A stretch of 64,000 nt of DNA from Aurelia coerulea (Eukaryota > Cnidaria > Scyphozoa > Semaeostomeae > Ulmaridae), in NCBI GenBank assembly GCA_039566865.1, contig CM076948.1:20657001-20721000 (forward strand), written 5' to 3'. Both the position numbers and the translations under genes were made by a program. A model generated the notes under the pieces. It was not told the origin of the DNA and did no database searches. It saw only the letters and a list, made by a program, of their open reading frames with translations. Of the stretch, positions 9,101-17,921 are shown piece after piece (the first letter of the stretch is position 1; each line of letters starts with the position of its first letter).

Positions 9101-11764
9101 ACAAAACATACACATATATGAAACATATATGAAACACATGATTCACAACAAACACATGATACATGAACTCAAAATATACCGGGTGAGCCAGGAAAAAGTT
9201 ACCACTTTTGAAAATTCGTAGCACCACAAGTACTTCATGGATTTGAATGATTAAAATTCTAGTTAAAAGCCAAAAGATTGAAGTGATTTTGTGATTTTTC
9301 TCGTCTTCCTACAATCACTGAAAATATAGATAAATTCAACTTTACAAACATTTCATTGTTGCAAAATAACTGAAAAAGGGCCTTAAAAACACTTGATCAG
9401 ATCGTTAGGGACTCTCCTCACACAGAGCAATACGCACATGCGTTTCACCTCTCTCAAGAGTTATTAGACATAGATTCTCAAACAGATACTAAAGATTTTC
9501 AATCCCATGGCAATAAATGTGCAGACGATATCTCTCACCCATGAGAAATTGCATTTTATCTATTGTTCTGAGCGAGGAGTCCTTTATGATTTGATCAAGT
9601 ATTTTAGGCCTTTTTCAGTCATTTTGCAACCATCATGTTTTTGTAAACTTGAATTTACCAATTTTTCCAGTGCTCATAAGAAGGCGAGAAAAATCACAAA
9701 AATACTTCAATCTTTTGGCTGTCAAGCAAAGATTGATTCATTCCAATCCCTCCAGTACTCTTGATGCTATGAATTTTCAAAAGCTGGAACTTTTTTCTGG
9801 TTCACCCGGTACATGAAATCTTGAATATATGAAACACATCAAATATGCATGAAATCTTGAATTAACTTGGAAGCATGATGATCTCACTTATGTTGAAAGA
9901 CATCAATTCGCTGTAAGGTAAATATACATGAAATCTTGAATTAACTTGGAAGCATGATGATCTTACTTATGTTTAAAGATTTTTGTTTTTTCTGTAGAAT
10001 AGGAAAGTCATAGCAAAGCATTTCCACTGTTTGAAAACGTAATGTCTTGCTCACGAAACGCTTTGCATTAATAAGGAATGTGATGAGAGTGTTAAATTAG
10101 TAGAGATATTATATTTTCTAAAACTAAATTCATCTTAGCAATCATTCTCCTCATCCTCGACAATGAATATTTATGGAAATATCTTACCAAACACCCTTAA
10201 AATGAAGCACGATATATAAATGCATGACATTTCCTTGTATTAAATAAGCAAAAATAAACTGAATTAGATACTTTTTTAGCCGTCCGAATTTTGTGAAAAC
10301 GTCCAAAATTCCATCGAAAAACATTTGAAATTTTATTTGTCCGAAAATATTTTATCTGAAATGTATTCGTCCGAAATTGTTGGCTTTTAAAGGCACTGTG
10401 TCCATGTAAGTACAGCCGCATTTTCCTTCTGTCAAAATAAGCTGACACGATGCTGACGAAGAGGATTTCAGCTCCGAAAGTGCAACCGCAAGTAAGTCAT
10501 CAATCTGCTTAGATTACTCCCGGCCACTTAAGGGAGCTCCTTTATAGCTAAATGACCACATGAAATTTCACGTGAAATTAGCATGTCCCCGCAAAGCCGC
10601 TGTACTTACATGGACACATTACCTTTAATGTATTTCTCTTGCTGCAGGTCGACCAACTGATCTTACAAGTAGCAGAAGAGAATGGCCTCGAAGTAATGGA
10701 TCAATTATCTGAGTTGAATCCTGCTTCCCAGTCATTAGCACCCGCTGCAGCAGCAAAAAGCAAATCTTCAGAGGATGAGCTAGACAGGAGGTACGTATTT
10801 ACCACAATAGACCTTTTTAGCTATTCTTAAAAAGAATATCAATCGAACGATATCTTGATACGTTTTGCGGAATTTTTGAATGTGCACCAAGGTGATAGAA
10901 GCTCTAACGCCACACATTTGAACCGCGCTTTGCTTAAAGAAATATATAGAAATATCGCTCGTTCCAGACTCTTTCTTAGAATAGCTGAAAGGCCCCCCGG
11001 GGGGGGGGGGGGGGTACTTAGTATATTGTCCGACGGGGATGTGCCGTTTTTAAGGGTATCGTTTTCACCAATTTTTTCTAGCACAGGGTATCAAAATGAG
11101 GCAATTTTTCTAGAGCAGGTTGTCAAAACATGTCAAAGGGGAATATTCTGCTAGATCGGGTCGTTTTTCGGTCAAATTTTATGTTTTGAGCATACTTTTC
11201 ATCAGTTTTTTCTAGAACAGGTTATTATTTTGAGCGAAAAATTGTGGAGCAGGGTAAAAAAAAATTTTTTCGTGGGCACACCCCCGTACAAATTTAAGTC
11301 AAGTACACCCCCCCCCCCGGGCTGAAAGGTCAATTCCTAGGCTCTGTCAATAATAGACCCTATTCACCATGACTTCTGTTCTTTTGGAAAGCATCCTTTG
11401 CCTTGATACGATATGGAGCTAAATCCTAAAAGCGTGCATTGCTCTTAGCAACGAATGAAATAGTTTTGTACGTGTATTTGCATCAAAATAGACATGGTGT
11501 CAATTTCTTGCTGTGCTGGCATTTGCATCATTCGCCTCGAATTGATATTGATTTTGAATATGGTCTATATCTTTTTCCTTTCCGCTTTCATTCATTTGCT
11601 GTAACGAATTTGCAGCAAATAAAGAACTCCCAAAAATGACAGGGTGTTCCGAAAAATTGTTTGGTGTTTACCGAACTTTCACAAGATGAAATGCTTCCAA
11701 TCCAATTACCTTCTCTCTAATGTATCTAAATTTTATTTTCAGGTTAGCTGCATTGCGAAACTGA
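145..11764 (+). CDS. CHMP1A: CHMP1A, ESCRT-III subunit (charged multivesicular body protein 1A), 9 exons
   Basis: Seen: joined exons 145-151, 2708-2727, 3432-3509, 4106-4252, 5586-5654, 6254-6313, 8621-8674, 10648-10790 and 11743-11764 give 600 nt and 199 residues with every intron GT..AG. The product starts MEDTLFQLK and ends RLAALRN, matching animal CHMP1A rather than CHMP1B; human CHMP1A is 196 residues. Residues about 1-105 form the basic helical ESCRT-III core ([19 protein letters not shown]). Residues 187-198 fit the MIM1 consensus (D/E)xxLxxRLxxL(K/R): E187, L190, R193, L194, L197, R198. Known of the family: ESCRT-III proteins polymerise on endosomal and midbody membranes, and MIM1 recruits MIT-domain proteins such as VPS4 and spastin. 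The start is the ATG in the 7-nt coding exon, since exon 2 has no ATG and human CHMP1A begins the same way. ATTAAA at 11884 is a likely poly(A) signal. Introns are mostly transposon; the frame is intact. Confidence 0.95.
867..1586 (+). mobile_element. dead non-LTR retrotransposon 3' end in CHMP1A intron 1
   Basis: Frame 867-1145 stops at TGA and the same frame continues to 1481. It reads [18 protein letters not shown], then a Cys/His cluster [20 protein letters not shown], the C-terminal zinc knuckle typical of cnidarian LINE reverse transcriptases. An 11-A tail ends at 1586. It is 5'-truncated, with one internal stop. The polymerase core is missing. Confidence 0.75.
1690..2452. mobile_element. 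palindromic element N with TA-flanked ends
   Basis: Ends CATTAAGTCCACAAATTTTC and its near-inverse GAAAATTTGTGTACTTAATG, each flanked by TA. The interior repeats GTCCGAAAAT and CCGAAAATTTAT. A related GTCCGAAAAT stretch occurs at 10280-10380. TA flanks suggest a Tc1/mariner-type MITE; no transposase. Confidence 0.55.
2708..2727 (+). CDS. CHMP1A: CHMP1A exon 2, 20-nt microexon
   Basis: TTTTACAG acceptor and GTTGGT donor. Encodes DTLFQLK (residues 3-9), the conserved N-terminal segment of CHMP1A. Too short to be found without homology. Confidence 0.88.
2728..3431. other. CHMP1A intron 2, no recognised feature
   Basis: AT-rich intron DNA; I saw no gene or clear repeat. Confidence 0.5.
3432..3509 (+). 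CDS. CHMP1A: CHMP1A exon 3
   Basis: Acceptor ATTGTAG, donor GTAAGT. Residues 10-35, [16 protein letters not shown] and onward, the basic first helix of the ESCRT-III fold; lines up with human FTAKQLEKLAKKAEKD. Confidence 0.95.
4106..4252 (+). CDS. CHMP1A: CHMP1A exon 4
   Basis: Acceptor TTTGCTAG, donor GTTGGT. Residues 36-84 span most of the core hairpin ([17 protein letters not shown], then [15 protein letters not shown]). The most conserved exon of the gene. Confidence 0.96.
4401..4995. mobile_element. family A palindromic element, copy A1 (CHMP1A intron 4)
   Basis: About 595 bp hairpin. Ends AACAAGGACAG and CTGCCCTTGTT, with an exact 9-bp direct repeat GCAGCAATG on both sides (4392-4400 and 4996-5004). 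The arms share a GATCGAAAGAAGAAGG block and meet near 4690. No coding capacity. The two ORFs of 77-96 residues are arm artefacts. Confidence 0.85.
5586..5654 (+). CDS. CHMP1A: CHMP1A exon 5
   Basis: Acceptor TTTCCAG, donor GTACAG. Residues 85-107, [18 protein letters not shown] and onward; phase 0 at both ends. Confidence 0.95.
6254..6313 (+). CDS. CHMP1A: CHMP1A exon 6
   Basis: Acceptor TTGTAG, donor GTAACA. Residues 108-127, from [12 protein letters not shown] to DLDVHTQ; phase 0 at both ends. Confidence 0.95.
6471..6735. mobile_element. family D element, copy D1 (CHMP1A intron 6)
   Basis: Begins CCCAGGGGGGGGG and ends CCCCCCCCCCGGG; flanking direct repeat GTTTTACATC at 6461-6470 and 6736-6745. 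Interior includes AAGGGTCCTTTTTCGGCAAA, also seen in D6. Non-coding. Confidence 0.8.
7534..7717. mobile_element. family C element, copy C1
   Basis: About 184 bp MITE, ends ATAGACGTTTTAGCTATTCT and AGAATAGCTAAAAGGTCTAT. Interior carries ATCGAACGATATTTTG and AACGCTCGAT. Confidence 0.75.
7797..7978. mobile_element. family C element, copy C2
   Basis: Starts TTGACCTTTTAGCTATTC and ends CAGCTAAAAGGTCTATTG; same interior order as C1, 80 bp away in the same orientation. Confidence 0.75.
8061..8600. mobile_element. family O hairpin, copy O1 (beside CHMP1A exon 7)
   Basis: Two arms of about 250 bp around a loop near 8310-8320: ATAACGGACTCATCATATTA on the left, its inverse TAATATGATGAGTCCGTTAT on the right. 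The string AATAATTGTTTT lies at both flanks and may be a 12-bp target repeat. The right flank runs straight into the exon 7 acceptor. A second copy, O2, is at 35.8-37.6 kb. Confidence 0.75.
8621..8674 (+). CDS. CHMP1A: CHMP1A exon 7
   Basis: Acceptor AATCGTAG, donor GTAATC. Residues 128-145, [18 protein letters not shown], lining up with human VMEDSMSSATTLTTPQEQ. Hairpin element O1 ends 21-45 bp upstream. Confidence 0.95.
8766..8922. repeat. short hairpin repeat after CHMP1A exon 7
   Basis: TTAAAGGGGCCC and GGCCCCTTTAA ends, with arms GCACGTCTCTTTGCATCTC and GAGATGCACGTGCAAGGTA around a short loop of ATTAAAATGG. MITE-like, about 155 bp. Confidence 0.65.
9179..9809. mobile_element. family E element, copy E1 (CHMP1A intron 7)
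   Basis: Inverted ends CCGGGTGAGCCAGGAAAAAG and CTTTTTTCTGGTTCACCCGG, each flanked by TA. The arms are inverted around GAGAAAAATCACAAAAATAC. 631 bp, non-coding; TA flanks point to Tc1/mariner mobilisation. Confidence 0.75.
9844..9982. repeat. tandem duplication, about 79-bp period
   Basis: CATGAAATCTTGAATTAACT followed by TGGAAGCATGATGATCT appears twice (from 9848 and from 9927). A shorter third partial unit, CATGAAATCTTGAATATATG, is at 9812. Confidence 0.7.
10386..10628. mobile_element. MITE abutting the CHMP1A exon 8 acceptor
   Basis: About 240 bp; ends TTTAAAGGCACTGTGTCCAT and ATGGACACATTACCTTTAA, then GTAAGTACAGC and GCTGTACTTAC inside. It ends 19 bp before exon 8, so only TGTATTTCTCTTGCTGCAG separates it from coding sequence. 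Confidence 0.75.
10648..10790 (+). CDS. CHMP1A: CHMP1A exon 8
   Basis: Acceptor TTGCTGCAG, donor GTACGT. Residues 146-193, from [20 protein letters not shown] through an Ala/Ser-rich linker to EDELDR. Transposons abut it on both sides: 19 bp upstream and about 14 bp downstream. Confidence 0.95.
10805..11338. mobile_element. family C element, copy C3, split by D2
   Basis: Starts CAATAGACCTTTTTAGCTAT 14 bp after the exon 8 donor and ends GCTGAAAGGTCAATT. Interior ATCGAACGATATCTTGATAC matches C1. Interrupted at its right end by D2. Confidence 0.75.
10993..11320. mobile_element. family D element, copy D2, nested in C3
   Basis: Starts CCCCCCGGGGGGGGG and ends CCCCCCCCCCGG, flanked by an exact 9-bp repeat GCTGAAAGG (10984-10992 and 11321-11329). 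Contains repeated TTTTTCTAG(A/C)(A/G)CAGG motifs. Non-coding. Confidence 0.85.
11743..11764 (+). CDS. CHMP1A: CHMP1A exon 9 (terminal)
   Basis: Acceptor TTTTCAG. The split codon AG|G completes R193, followed by LAALRN and TGA. The intron divides the MIM1 core, so exons 8 and 9 must join for MIT-domain binding. ATTAAA at 11884-11889 follows. Confidence 0.93.
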
Positions 11765-11883
11765 AGCAGAATGGCATTCTCCAACTACGAGACGATCACT
11801 GTAATATAATTTTCATACTCTGTATTTAGGCTACTACGGATTATGGACATATTTCACCGTTATTTCAATCTGTACGTCACTGA

Positions 11884-11889
11884 ATTAAA
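11884..11889 (+). promoter_or_regulatory. probable CHMP1A poly(A) signal ATTAAA
   Basis: Common variant hexamer 120 nt after the CHMP1A stop codon; no AATAAA lies closer. Confidence 0.5.
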
Positions 11890-11997
11890 GATTTATCATC
11901 AAAATGCAAGGTTATCATTGTTTCCTTATCTCGTGTCGCTTACGATGCACTGAAATGCTAAATTTCTAAATCTTTCTTAATTCACTTTCAAGTAGCT

Positions 11998-12170
11998 TAT
12001 TGGACTTGCTCTAAGTCTCGCTCTCTCGTTCCCCTTTCTCTTCCCTCTCTTTCTTCATTTCCCCGTGTCCTGCCCCCTTTTCTCCTTTCCCCTCCTCCGT
12101 AATCTGGGCAATCGAAAGGTGTACACATCGTAATGTTTTCGTCAACGCTGGCTTCACAAATCCACATTTG
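11998..12170. repeat. family M fragment plus a piece of the 41-kb palindrome
   Basis: GGACTTGCTCTAAGTCTCGC matches the M hairpin end at 56850. Then TCTGGGCAATCGAAA and TTTTCGTCAACGCTGGCTTC match the arm of the palindrome at 41.1-42.2 kb. Confidence 0.6.
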
Positions 12171-13059
12171 CATCAAAAATCTAACTGGGTAAGAAAGGGA
12201 GGAACTTTCACTCAGCGAGGTTTCGTCAATAGTAACCATATTTGTAATCTGCCATATATCAAACATCACAACTCTGAAAGTAACAGCCTTGCGAAGGAAT
12301 GCGAGGTCACCATTTTCAGGGAATGCTATCCAGCATAATATGCAACAAAAATAATTCAAATGAAGATAACCAAAGATATATAATCCGTATCGTAAATGAA
12401 TATTTCAAAAAGTTGATTTTGTTAGCTATGACGTCGTACCTATTCACTAAAAAATATTTACAACAGAATAAAAATTCACGTTTCCAATGAAAGCAATTTA
12501 TACAAAATAGGCCTACTGTTCTATCGCACTGACAGTTCTATCGCATTTTCTTTAACCCTCGTTTCCACTTCTTCGTTCGGGTCGTTTGAAGAAACAAGCA
12601 AAATCTTTCTGAATCGAATGAAAAAATCCGCCATGCAAATGCTCAGATTTATCCTTTTCTTTCATTATACTTCTTTTCATAAACTTGAAAGTTTTGCGGA
12701 TTTTTCTTGAAAACAAAGGGATTTTACCAAAGGTGTACGAGATTTTTACAGAGTGACACTCCCCTCGATTTAGGGCTTGAATAAAACAATTACTACTCAG
12801 CTCAACAAGGAAATAAGCAAACTCCAGGCGACCGTTAGCTCTACTAGAAGCGATCAGAGTTCAAATTGAAGTTGAGTAATTTTTAAAGTCCTTGTTTCCT
12901 TTTCCAAATTGTGCTGCGTCAGCATAGGAAACAATTTTTCTTGCCAATTTTTGCTCGTGGTCCATGGTCGAAAGCCTCCAAAGCCTCATCTTCATGACCA
13001 ATCAGACGGAAAATAAGCGACGAACACAAAAAACCCCGTGAAGATTTTTCAAAATCTAT
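12171..13059. other. intergenic, no recognised feature
   Basis: AT-rich DNA with only short ORFs lacking recognisable similarity. Confidence 0.5.
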
Positions 13060-13890
13060 CTACCTTCATAAAACGCAGCCAGGACAAAAAACTGCCTGGA
13101 ATTCCCGAACGCTTTTGAAGAAACCTACTCTCCAGATGTTTGGGTATAGAAGTTTGAATGCCGGTTTAGATATCTCATTGTTTTGAGAAGTTATTGTCTC
13201 TCCAACAGACACCTCTTGATAAAACCTCTTTTGAATTTTATAACTTATTTCGCAACGTGAAAACTTGTGCCATAAATGCAAAAAGTAGTGTTATATTGAA
13301 AATCCCTCCCTTGAGTAATCCTGTATGACTTGAAATGCACAAACGAACATCACTAGATTTTTTCAATTCACGTAGAAAATGCAGGGGCACTGAATCTTGA
13401 GCATGAGAAACCGTGGCGGAAGAACAATAGCAAGGACGATTGTAAACGCAGATTCTTGGCGTTTTTGGGTCGTTCTTATAATAATCATTATTGTTATTAA
13501 TATTGTCGTTCTTATACTACATTATACTTGTCGTTCTTATAATGTCGTTCTTATAATAATCATTATTGTTATTAATATTGTCTCTCGGCCAGAATGTTCC
13601 TTGTTCAAGGCTCAGTGTCTCATCGGTTTTTGTGTGAATTGGAGAGAGGCCATAACTCCTCGAAGCCTGGAGATATTTCAACCGGCATCTAAAATTGTAT
13701 ACCCAAACATTTGGACAGTAGATTTCTTAAAAAAAATCAGAGAAGTTTCAAGCATTTTTTTGTCCTGGTTGCATTTTATGAGGATAGGTACAATTCAGAA
13801 ATGTCTTCATGGGTTGTCCGTCAGATCTGGAGCGGGTTTTCTTAAATACGAAACGTATCAATTCATTTCGCTAAGATTTCTTATAAAAAC
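13060..13890. repeat. inverted repeat with a 72-bp tandem insert
   Basis: The - strand of 13066-13281 and the + strand of 13620-13880 both encode (K/Q)PA.K..YPNIW and a following phenylalanine-rich stretch, so they are inverted arms. The centre has a tandem pair of CTTATAATAATCATTATTGT units at 13473 and 13547. Confidence 0.6.
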
Positions 13891-14440
13891 CTGTGTGTAC
13901 TGGCTGGAACAAACCGTATTATCTCTTATGAGCTAATCTATCTTGATTTACTTCTAATACCAAAACATAACTTAAAAATTAATACAACAGCATTCAGATA
14001 AGTAAATATAGTGACCGCCTTTGAATAATAAATAAATCTCATTCACCCATTTGAATTTAAAAGGTATACCGTGTTCTCTGCCGTTATCTGAAATGTCATG
14101 AACTGTATGAATACCCGTAAAGTCCTTGAGCTCCAAAACACTGTGATTGGTAAAGTGTTCCACGCAATTTAGTCCACATCATGTCATCGTGAATTCTACT
14201 TTTGGATAGCAGTGCAACTACATTGTGTGCTTGTGCATCTGTTGCAAGTATTGCAATCATTTACCCTGCAGAAAAAACAGTCATCAAACAAATGGGCGAG
14301 GAAAAGAACTGTATGCACTTACATTCGATAATAACAATTGTAATAAAACTATGAAACTTGTTCAGCAAAATGAATTTATTGCTATCAATCAAGGACCTGT
14401 CAACCTACTGTACCTAAAATATATAATTTACAACAACATA

Positions 14441-15067
14441 CCGGGTGAGCCAGAAAAAAGTTCCCACTTTCGAAAACTCGTAGCACCACAACTACTTCGT
14501 GGATTTGAATGATTCAAATTTTAGTTAGAAGCCAAAAGATCGAAGTATTTTTGTGATTTTTCTCGTCTTCTTACAAGCATTGCAAATAAAGGTAAATTCA
14601 CCTTTACAAAAATTTCAGGTTTTCAAAATGACTGAAAAAGGGCCTAAAACACTTGATCAAATCGTTAGGACTCTCCTCACACATAATAATACACATGGGC
14701 GTTTCACCTCTCTCAAGAGTAATAAGACATAGATTCTCAAACAGTTACTAAAGATCTTCGATCCCGTGGCAATAAATGTGCAGACGATATCTCTCACGCA
14801 TGAGAAATTGCTTTTTCTCTGTTGTTCTGAGCGAGGGGTCCTTTACGATTTGATCATGTATTTTAGGCCTTTTTCAGTCATTTCGCAACCACAAAGTTTT
14901 CTAAATGTGAATTAACCAATGTTTCCAATGCTTGTAACAAGGCGAGAAAAATCACAAAAATACTTCGATCTTTTGGCTGTCAAGCAAACATTGATTCATT
15001 CCAATCCATCCAGTACTCTTGATTTTATGAATTTCCAAAAAAGTGAACTTTTTTCTGGTTTACCCGG
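14441..15067. mobile_element. family E element, copy E2
   Basis: CCGGGTGAGCCAGAAAAAAG on the left, TTTTTTCTGGTTTACCCGG on the right, each flanked by TA. Closely similar to E1 along its whole length (TTAGGCCTTTTTCAGTCATT and others). Confidence 0.78.
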
Positions 15068-15131
15068 TAGTTCAAAAGTTATTTACAATGATAAAGTTTA
15101 AAGAAAATGTTAAAAATCAAAGTCATTATCC

Positions 15132-15392
15132 TTGCAGCAACTCTTGAATTCTAGTATTGATGTTTCACTCTTTAGTCTCTTGGGAACTTTATTGAATATT
15201 TCGCACCCTGGAATGCAAACGTTTTCCGCCATGCTTCAGAACACTGCATTGACAAAGAACATGATGTTTGCGAAGGCAACCAGAGGATATTACAGAGACC
15301 CATGGATAAAGATATCATCCCTACTAGACGTGGCAGTTGAACAGGCAAAGAGGGCCACACAGTCAAGGAAAGAGTTTGCCGAGCCGAGTTAG
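15132..15392 (+). other. unassigned open frame, possible gene fragment
   Basis: 86-codon frame reading NSSIDVSLFSLLGTLLNISH and AVEQAKRATQSRKEF. It is preceded by an acceptor-like TTATCCTTGCAG at 15137. Composition looks protein-like (helical, mixed charge), but I do not recognise it and no partner exon was found. It could equally be a repeat remnant. Confidence 0.25.
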
Positions 15393-15637
15393 TGCAGAGA
15401 TGCACTACCTCATACCCGTGATGGTTAACACCAAGAACGAGGAATCTACAGACAGAGAGAGAGATTTTACTTTTGGAAGCAACAAACTTTGTTCATTTCC
15501 ACAAGTTGCTTTGCAGTGTTTTACACGCTGAAAGTATTCCATAAGTCAAGCAGTGCAAGACCATTCAAGCATTTAAAGACCTCAATTGCACACATTCTAT
15601 TTCTGATGTGTGGTCTACTGATGGTAGTTTTACACAG

Positions 15638-16975
15638 TCGCGCTGTTCCGTCTTATTGAAGCTTGTCGCAGTACACTGGATAAAAAGGGCTATGTGGGAA
15701 TGGTACTGATGGATTTGTCAAAAGCTTACGACTGCCTTCCACATGATCTCTTAATAGCTAAGCTGGCTGCCTATGGTTTTGGTCTAAAAAGCCTGAAACT
15801 ATTTTCAAGTTACCTCTCAAACAGGAAGCAACGAGTCAAATGTGGCAACTCATTTAGCGAATGGCAAAACATAGAATCAGGTGTCCCCCAAGGTTCAGTG
15901 TTAGGTCCATTTCTGTTTAACTTCTTCATGAACGATTTCACATATGCCATTACTATGTCAGAGTTCTGTAATTTTGCAGATGACAATACAATATATGCAT
16001 GCAGTCAAAACCTAGAACATGTTATATCCTGTCTTAAGAATGATACCCATAATGCGCTGTGTTGGTTTCGGGACAATGGAATGGTTGCAAATCCTTCCAA
16101 ATTTCAAGTCATGTTTCTTGGGCTGAAACCAGACCAGGAATACGTGTTTGAAATTGATAAGAAACCGATTCCTGCAACTAGCACAGTGAAACTCTTAGGT
16201 ATTACTATTGACCCCCGGCTAAAATTTTCCGAACATGTAAAAACACTTTGCACAAAAGCCAACAACAAGACCAGTGCGTTTTCGCGAGTAGCAGAATATT
16301 TAGATCAGGACAAGAGGCGTATTCTTTATAATACATTTATCATGTCAAATTTTAATTATTGTCCTTTAATCTGGATGTTCTGTGGGAAAGATGCCAATGC
16401 AGCAATAAACAGAGTCCATAAAAGGGCACTGAGAATAATGTGGGAGGATTTCGCAGCCCCCTTTGCTGAACTCTTAGCTAGGGGTAGCGAATGTGCTATT
16501 CACACTCGAAATTTGCAAAAATTAATGCTGGAAATATATAAATGCCTCAATTCGGAAAATCCATCTTTTATGTGGAATATCTTCCAGGCAAAAGATGTAG
16601 CCTATAACCTAAGGACTAAAAATCTTCTACGGTTACCAAGCACCAACACCTTGTCATATGGAAATGATTCATTATCTTTCAGGGGGGCCATCCTTTGGAA
16701 CACTTTGTCTGACTCAATAAAAAGCCTGGCAACCAGTGCTAGCTTTAAGAGATCAATTAAAGAGTGGAAGGGTGACAGTTGCTCATGCAAAATATGTAGA
16801 TAAAGAGTCCGTGGGAATTTCACCAGAAATATTTCTGTATTATAATCATGTATTTATCTATTCATTGTAATTAGTATTCCTTTTTGTGTAAATAGTTGGT
16901 CTTAATTAGTTCAATTTAGAACTATCAGTTTTTTTAACCAACTGTAAATAATGTTATAATAATAATAAACACTAT
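15638..16975 (+). mobile_element. 5'-truncated non-LTR retrotransposon with reverse transcriptase C-terminal half
   Basis: Open frame from about 15640 (ALFRLIEACRSTLDKKGYVG) to the stop at 16803. It keeps reverse-transcriptase blocks: LMDLSKAYDCLPHDLL, SGVPQGSVLGP, and the catalytic FADD (usual YADD) in NFADDNTIY. Then [20 protein letters not shown] and a Cys motif near the end (DSCSCKICR). The 3' tail is (TAA)n after TGTAAATAGTTGGTCTTAAT. Frame uninterrupted, so fairly young, but the endonuclease domain is missing. Jockey/CR1-like; same family as 35799-36638. Confidence 0.88.
15694..16803 (+). CDS. reverse transcriptase (LINE) C-terminal part
   Basis: Intact 369-codon frame of the element at 15638-16975. 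The polymerase palm and thumb blocks are present; the true start is missing because the element is 5'-truncated, and the first codon here is GTG, in frame with upstream reverse-transcriptase residues. Enzymes of this kind copy their RNA at a nicked genomic site. Confidence 0.85.
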   Translation: MGMVLMDLSKAYDCLPHDLLIAKLAAYGFGLKSLKLFSSYLSNRKQRVKCGNSFSEWQNIESGVPQGSVLGPFLFNFFMNDFTYAITMSEFCNFADDNTIYACSQNLEHVISCLKNDTHNALCWFRDNGMVANPSKFQVMFLGLKPDQEYVFEIDKKPIPATSTVKLLGITIDPRLKFSEHVKTLCTKANNKTSAFSRVAEYLDQDKRRILYNTFIMSNFNYCPLIWMFCGKDANAAINRVHKRALRIMWEDFAAPFAELLARGSECAIHTRNLQKLMLEIYKCLNSENPSFMWNIFQAKDVAYNLRTKNLLRLPSTNTLSYGNDSLSFRGAILWNTLSDSIKSLATSASFKRSIKEWKGDSCSCKICR

Positions 16976-17097
16976 TTCTCCTGCCCTTAATAATCTTTAA
17001 AAGTCAGACTGCACTAGCCTCGCAACCAACTAGTGAGATTCAAAGTTCAACTTCTTACTTAGATTCAATACGAAATTTCTTGTCCCTCTACACAGCA

Positions 17098-17180
17098 ATA
17101 GACCTTTTAGCTATTCTACAAAAGAGTATGAATCGAGCGATATTTTGTGAGATATTGTTTTCAAGCATTCTTATAAGAAT
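17098..17180. mobile_element. family C fragment
   Basis: CAATAGACCTTTTAGCTATT followed by AATCGAGCGATATTTTG; only the left part remains. Confidence 0.55.
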
Positions 17181-17602
17181 GATTCGAATTAGAGTATAGT
17201 AGTTGAAGGCGTCGAAGCTTGTATCACTCTTCACAGGCACAGGAAGTCCATATTACAGTTTATTTCGAAAACAATATTCTCTTATGATAAAATATTGATG
17301 AATTTCAAAATAAAATATTTAAGTGTTTTTGTTCTCTTTTCGTTTACCTGCACAACCCATGGGTTGTAGGATAAACAAGGCTACCCACATGAATGAACTA
17401 AATTGACATAAAGACATAAAGACATAAAATATGACATAAAGAATATAAATCACCTGGTCTCTTTCTCGTGCTTAATAGGGATAGAAATGCAATTTTACAT
17501 CACAATTAACTTGGGCAAAGAGGTTGTGTTCTCTAAAAGGAAGGGTAGTCAATAATTGTACCTCTGGGTACCTCCAAGATAACACCACTGCCGTGCTCTG
17601 TG

Positions 17603-17771
17603 CCTTATACCCTTTTCATACTGACACAGTTAAACCAGCTTTATCTAAACCATGTTCAATTTTAACCAATCAAATGCATTCGCCTTGTTGGATTGACCAA
17701 TTAGAACGCAACATACCATAACCTGGTTTACTTAAAGCTGGTTTAATTGCCAGTGTGAATAAGGTATAAGA
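17603..17771. mobile_element. short MITE with TTATACC-type ends
   Basis: CCTTATACCCTTTTCATACT and AGTGTGAATAAGGTATAAG ends; inner ACCAGCTTTA and TAAAGCTGGTTTA arms. About 169 bp. Confidence 0.7.
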
Positions 17772-17921
17772 ATGTTATTTGGAATCACTGAATGATCAAA
17801 GCCCTTTGAGGCCTTGCAAAGTGAGGTACAATAACGTTCAGGGAATTTCCAATTGTTCCCTGGATACAAGTTAGCATGCGTCTTAAACTCGTATAAAGGC
17901 ATTTGCAACTTAGCGTTGTTC

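Noticed and set aside
11997..12359. 120-codon ORF rich in Arg, Glu and Gly
   Set aside because: Antisense of a pyrimidine-rich M fragment; low complexity.
13397..13936. 179-codon ORF with membrane-like IIIIIVINIV stretch
   Set aside because: The hydrophobic part comes from a tandem AT-rich repeat and the rest from an inverted-repeat arm.
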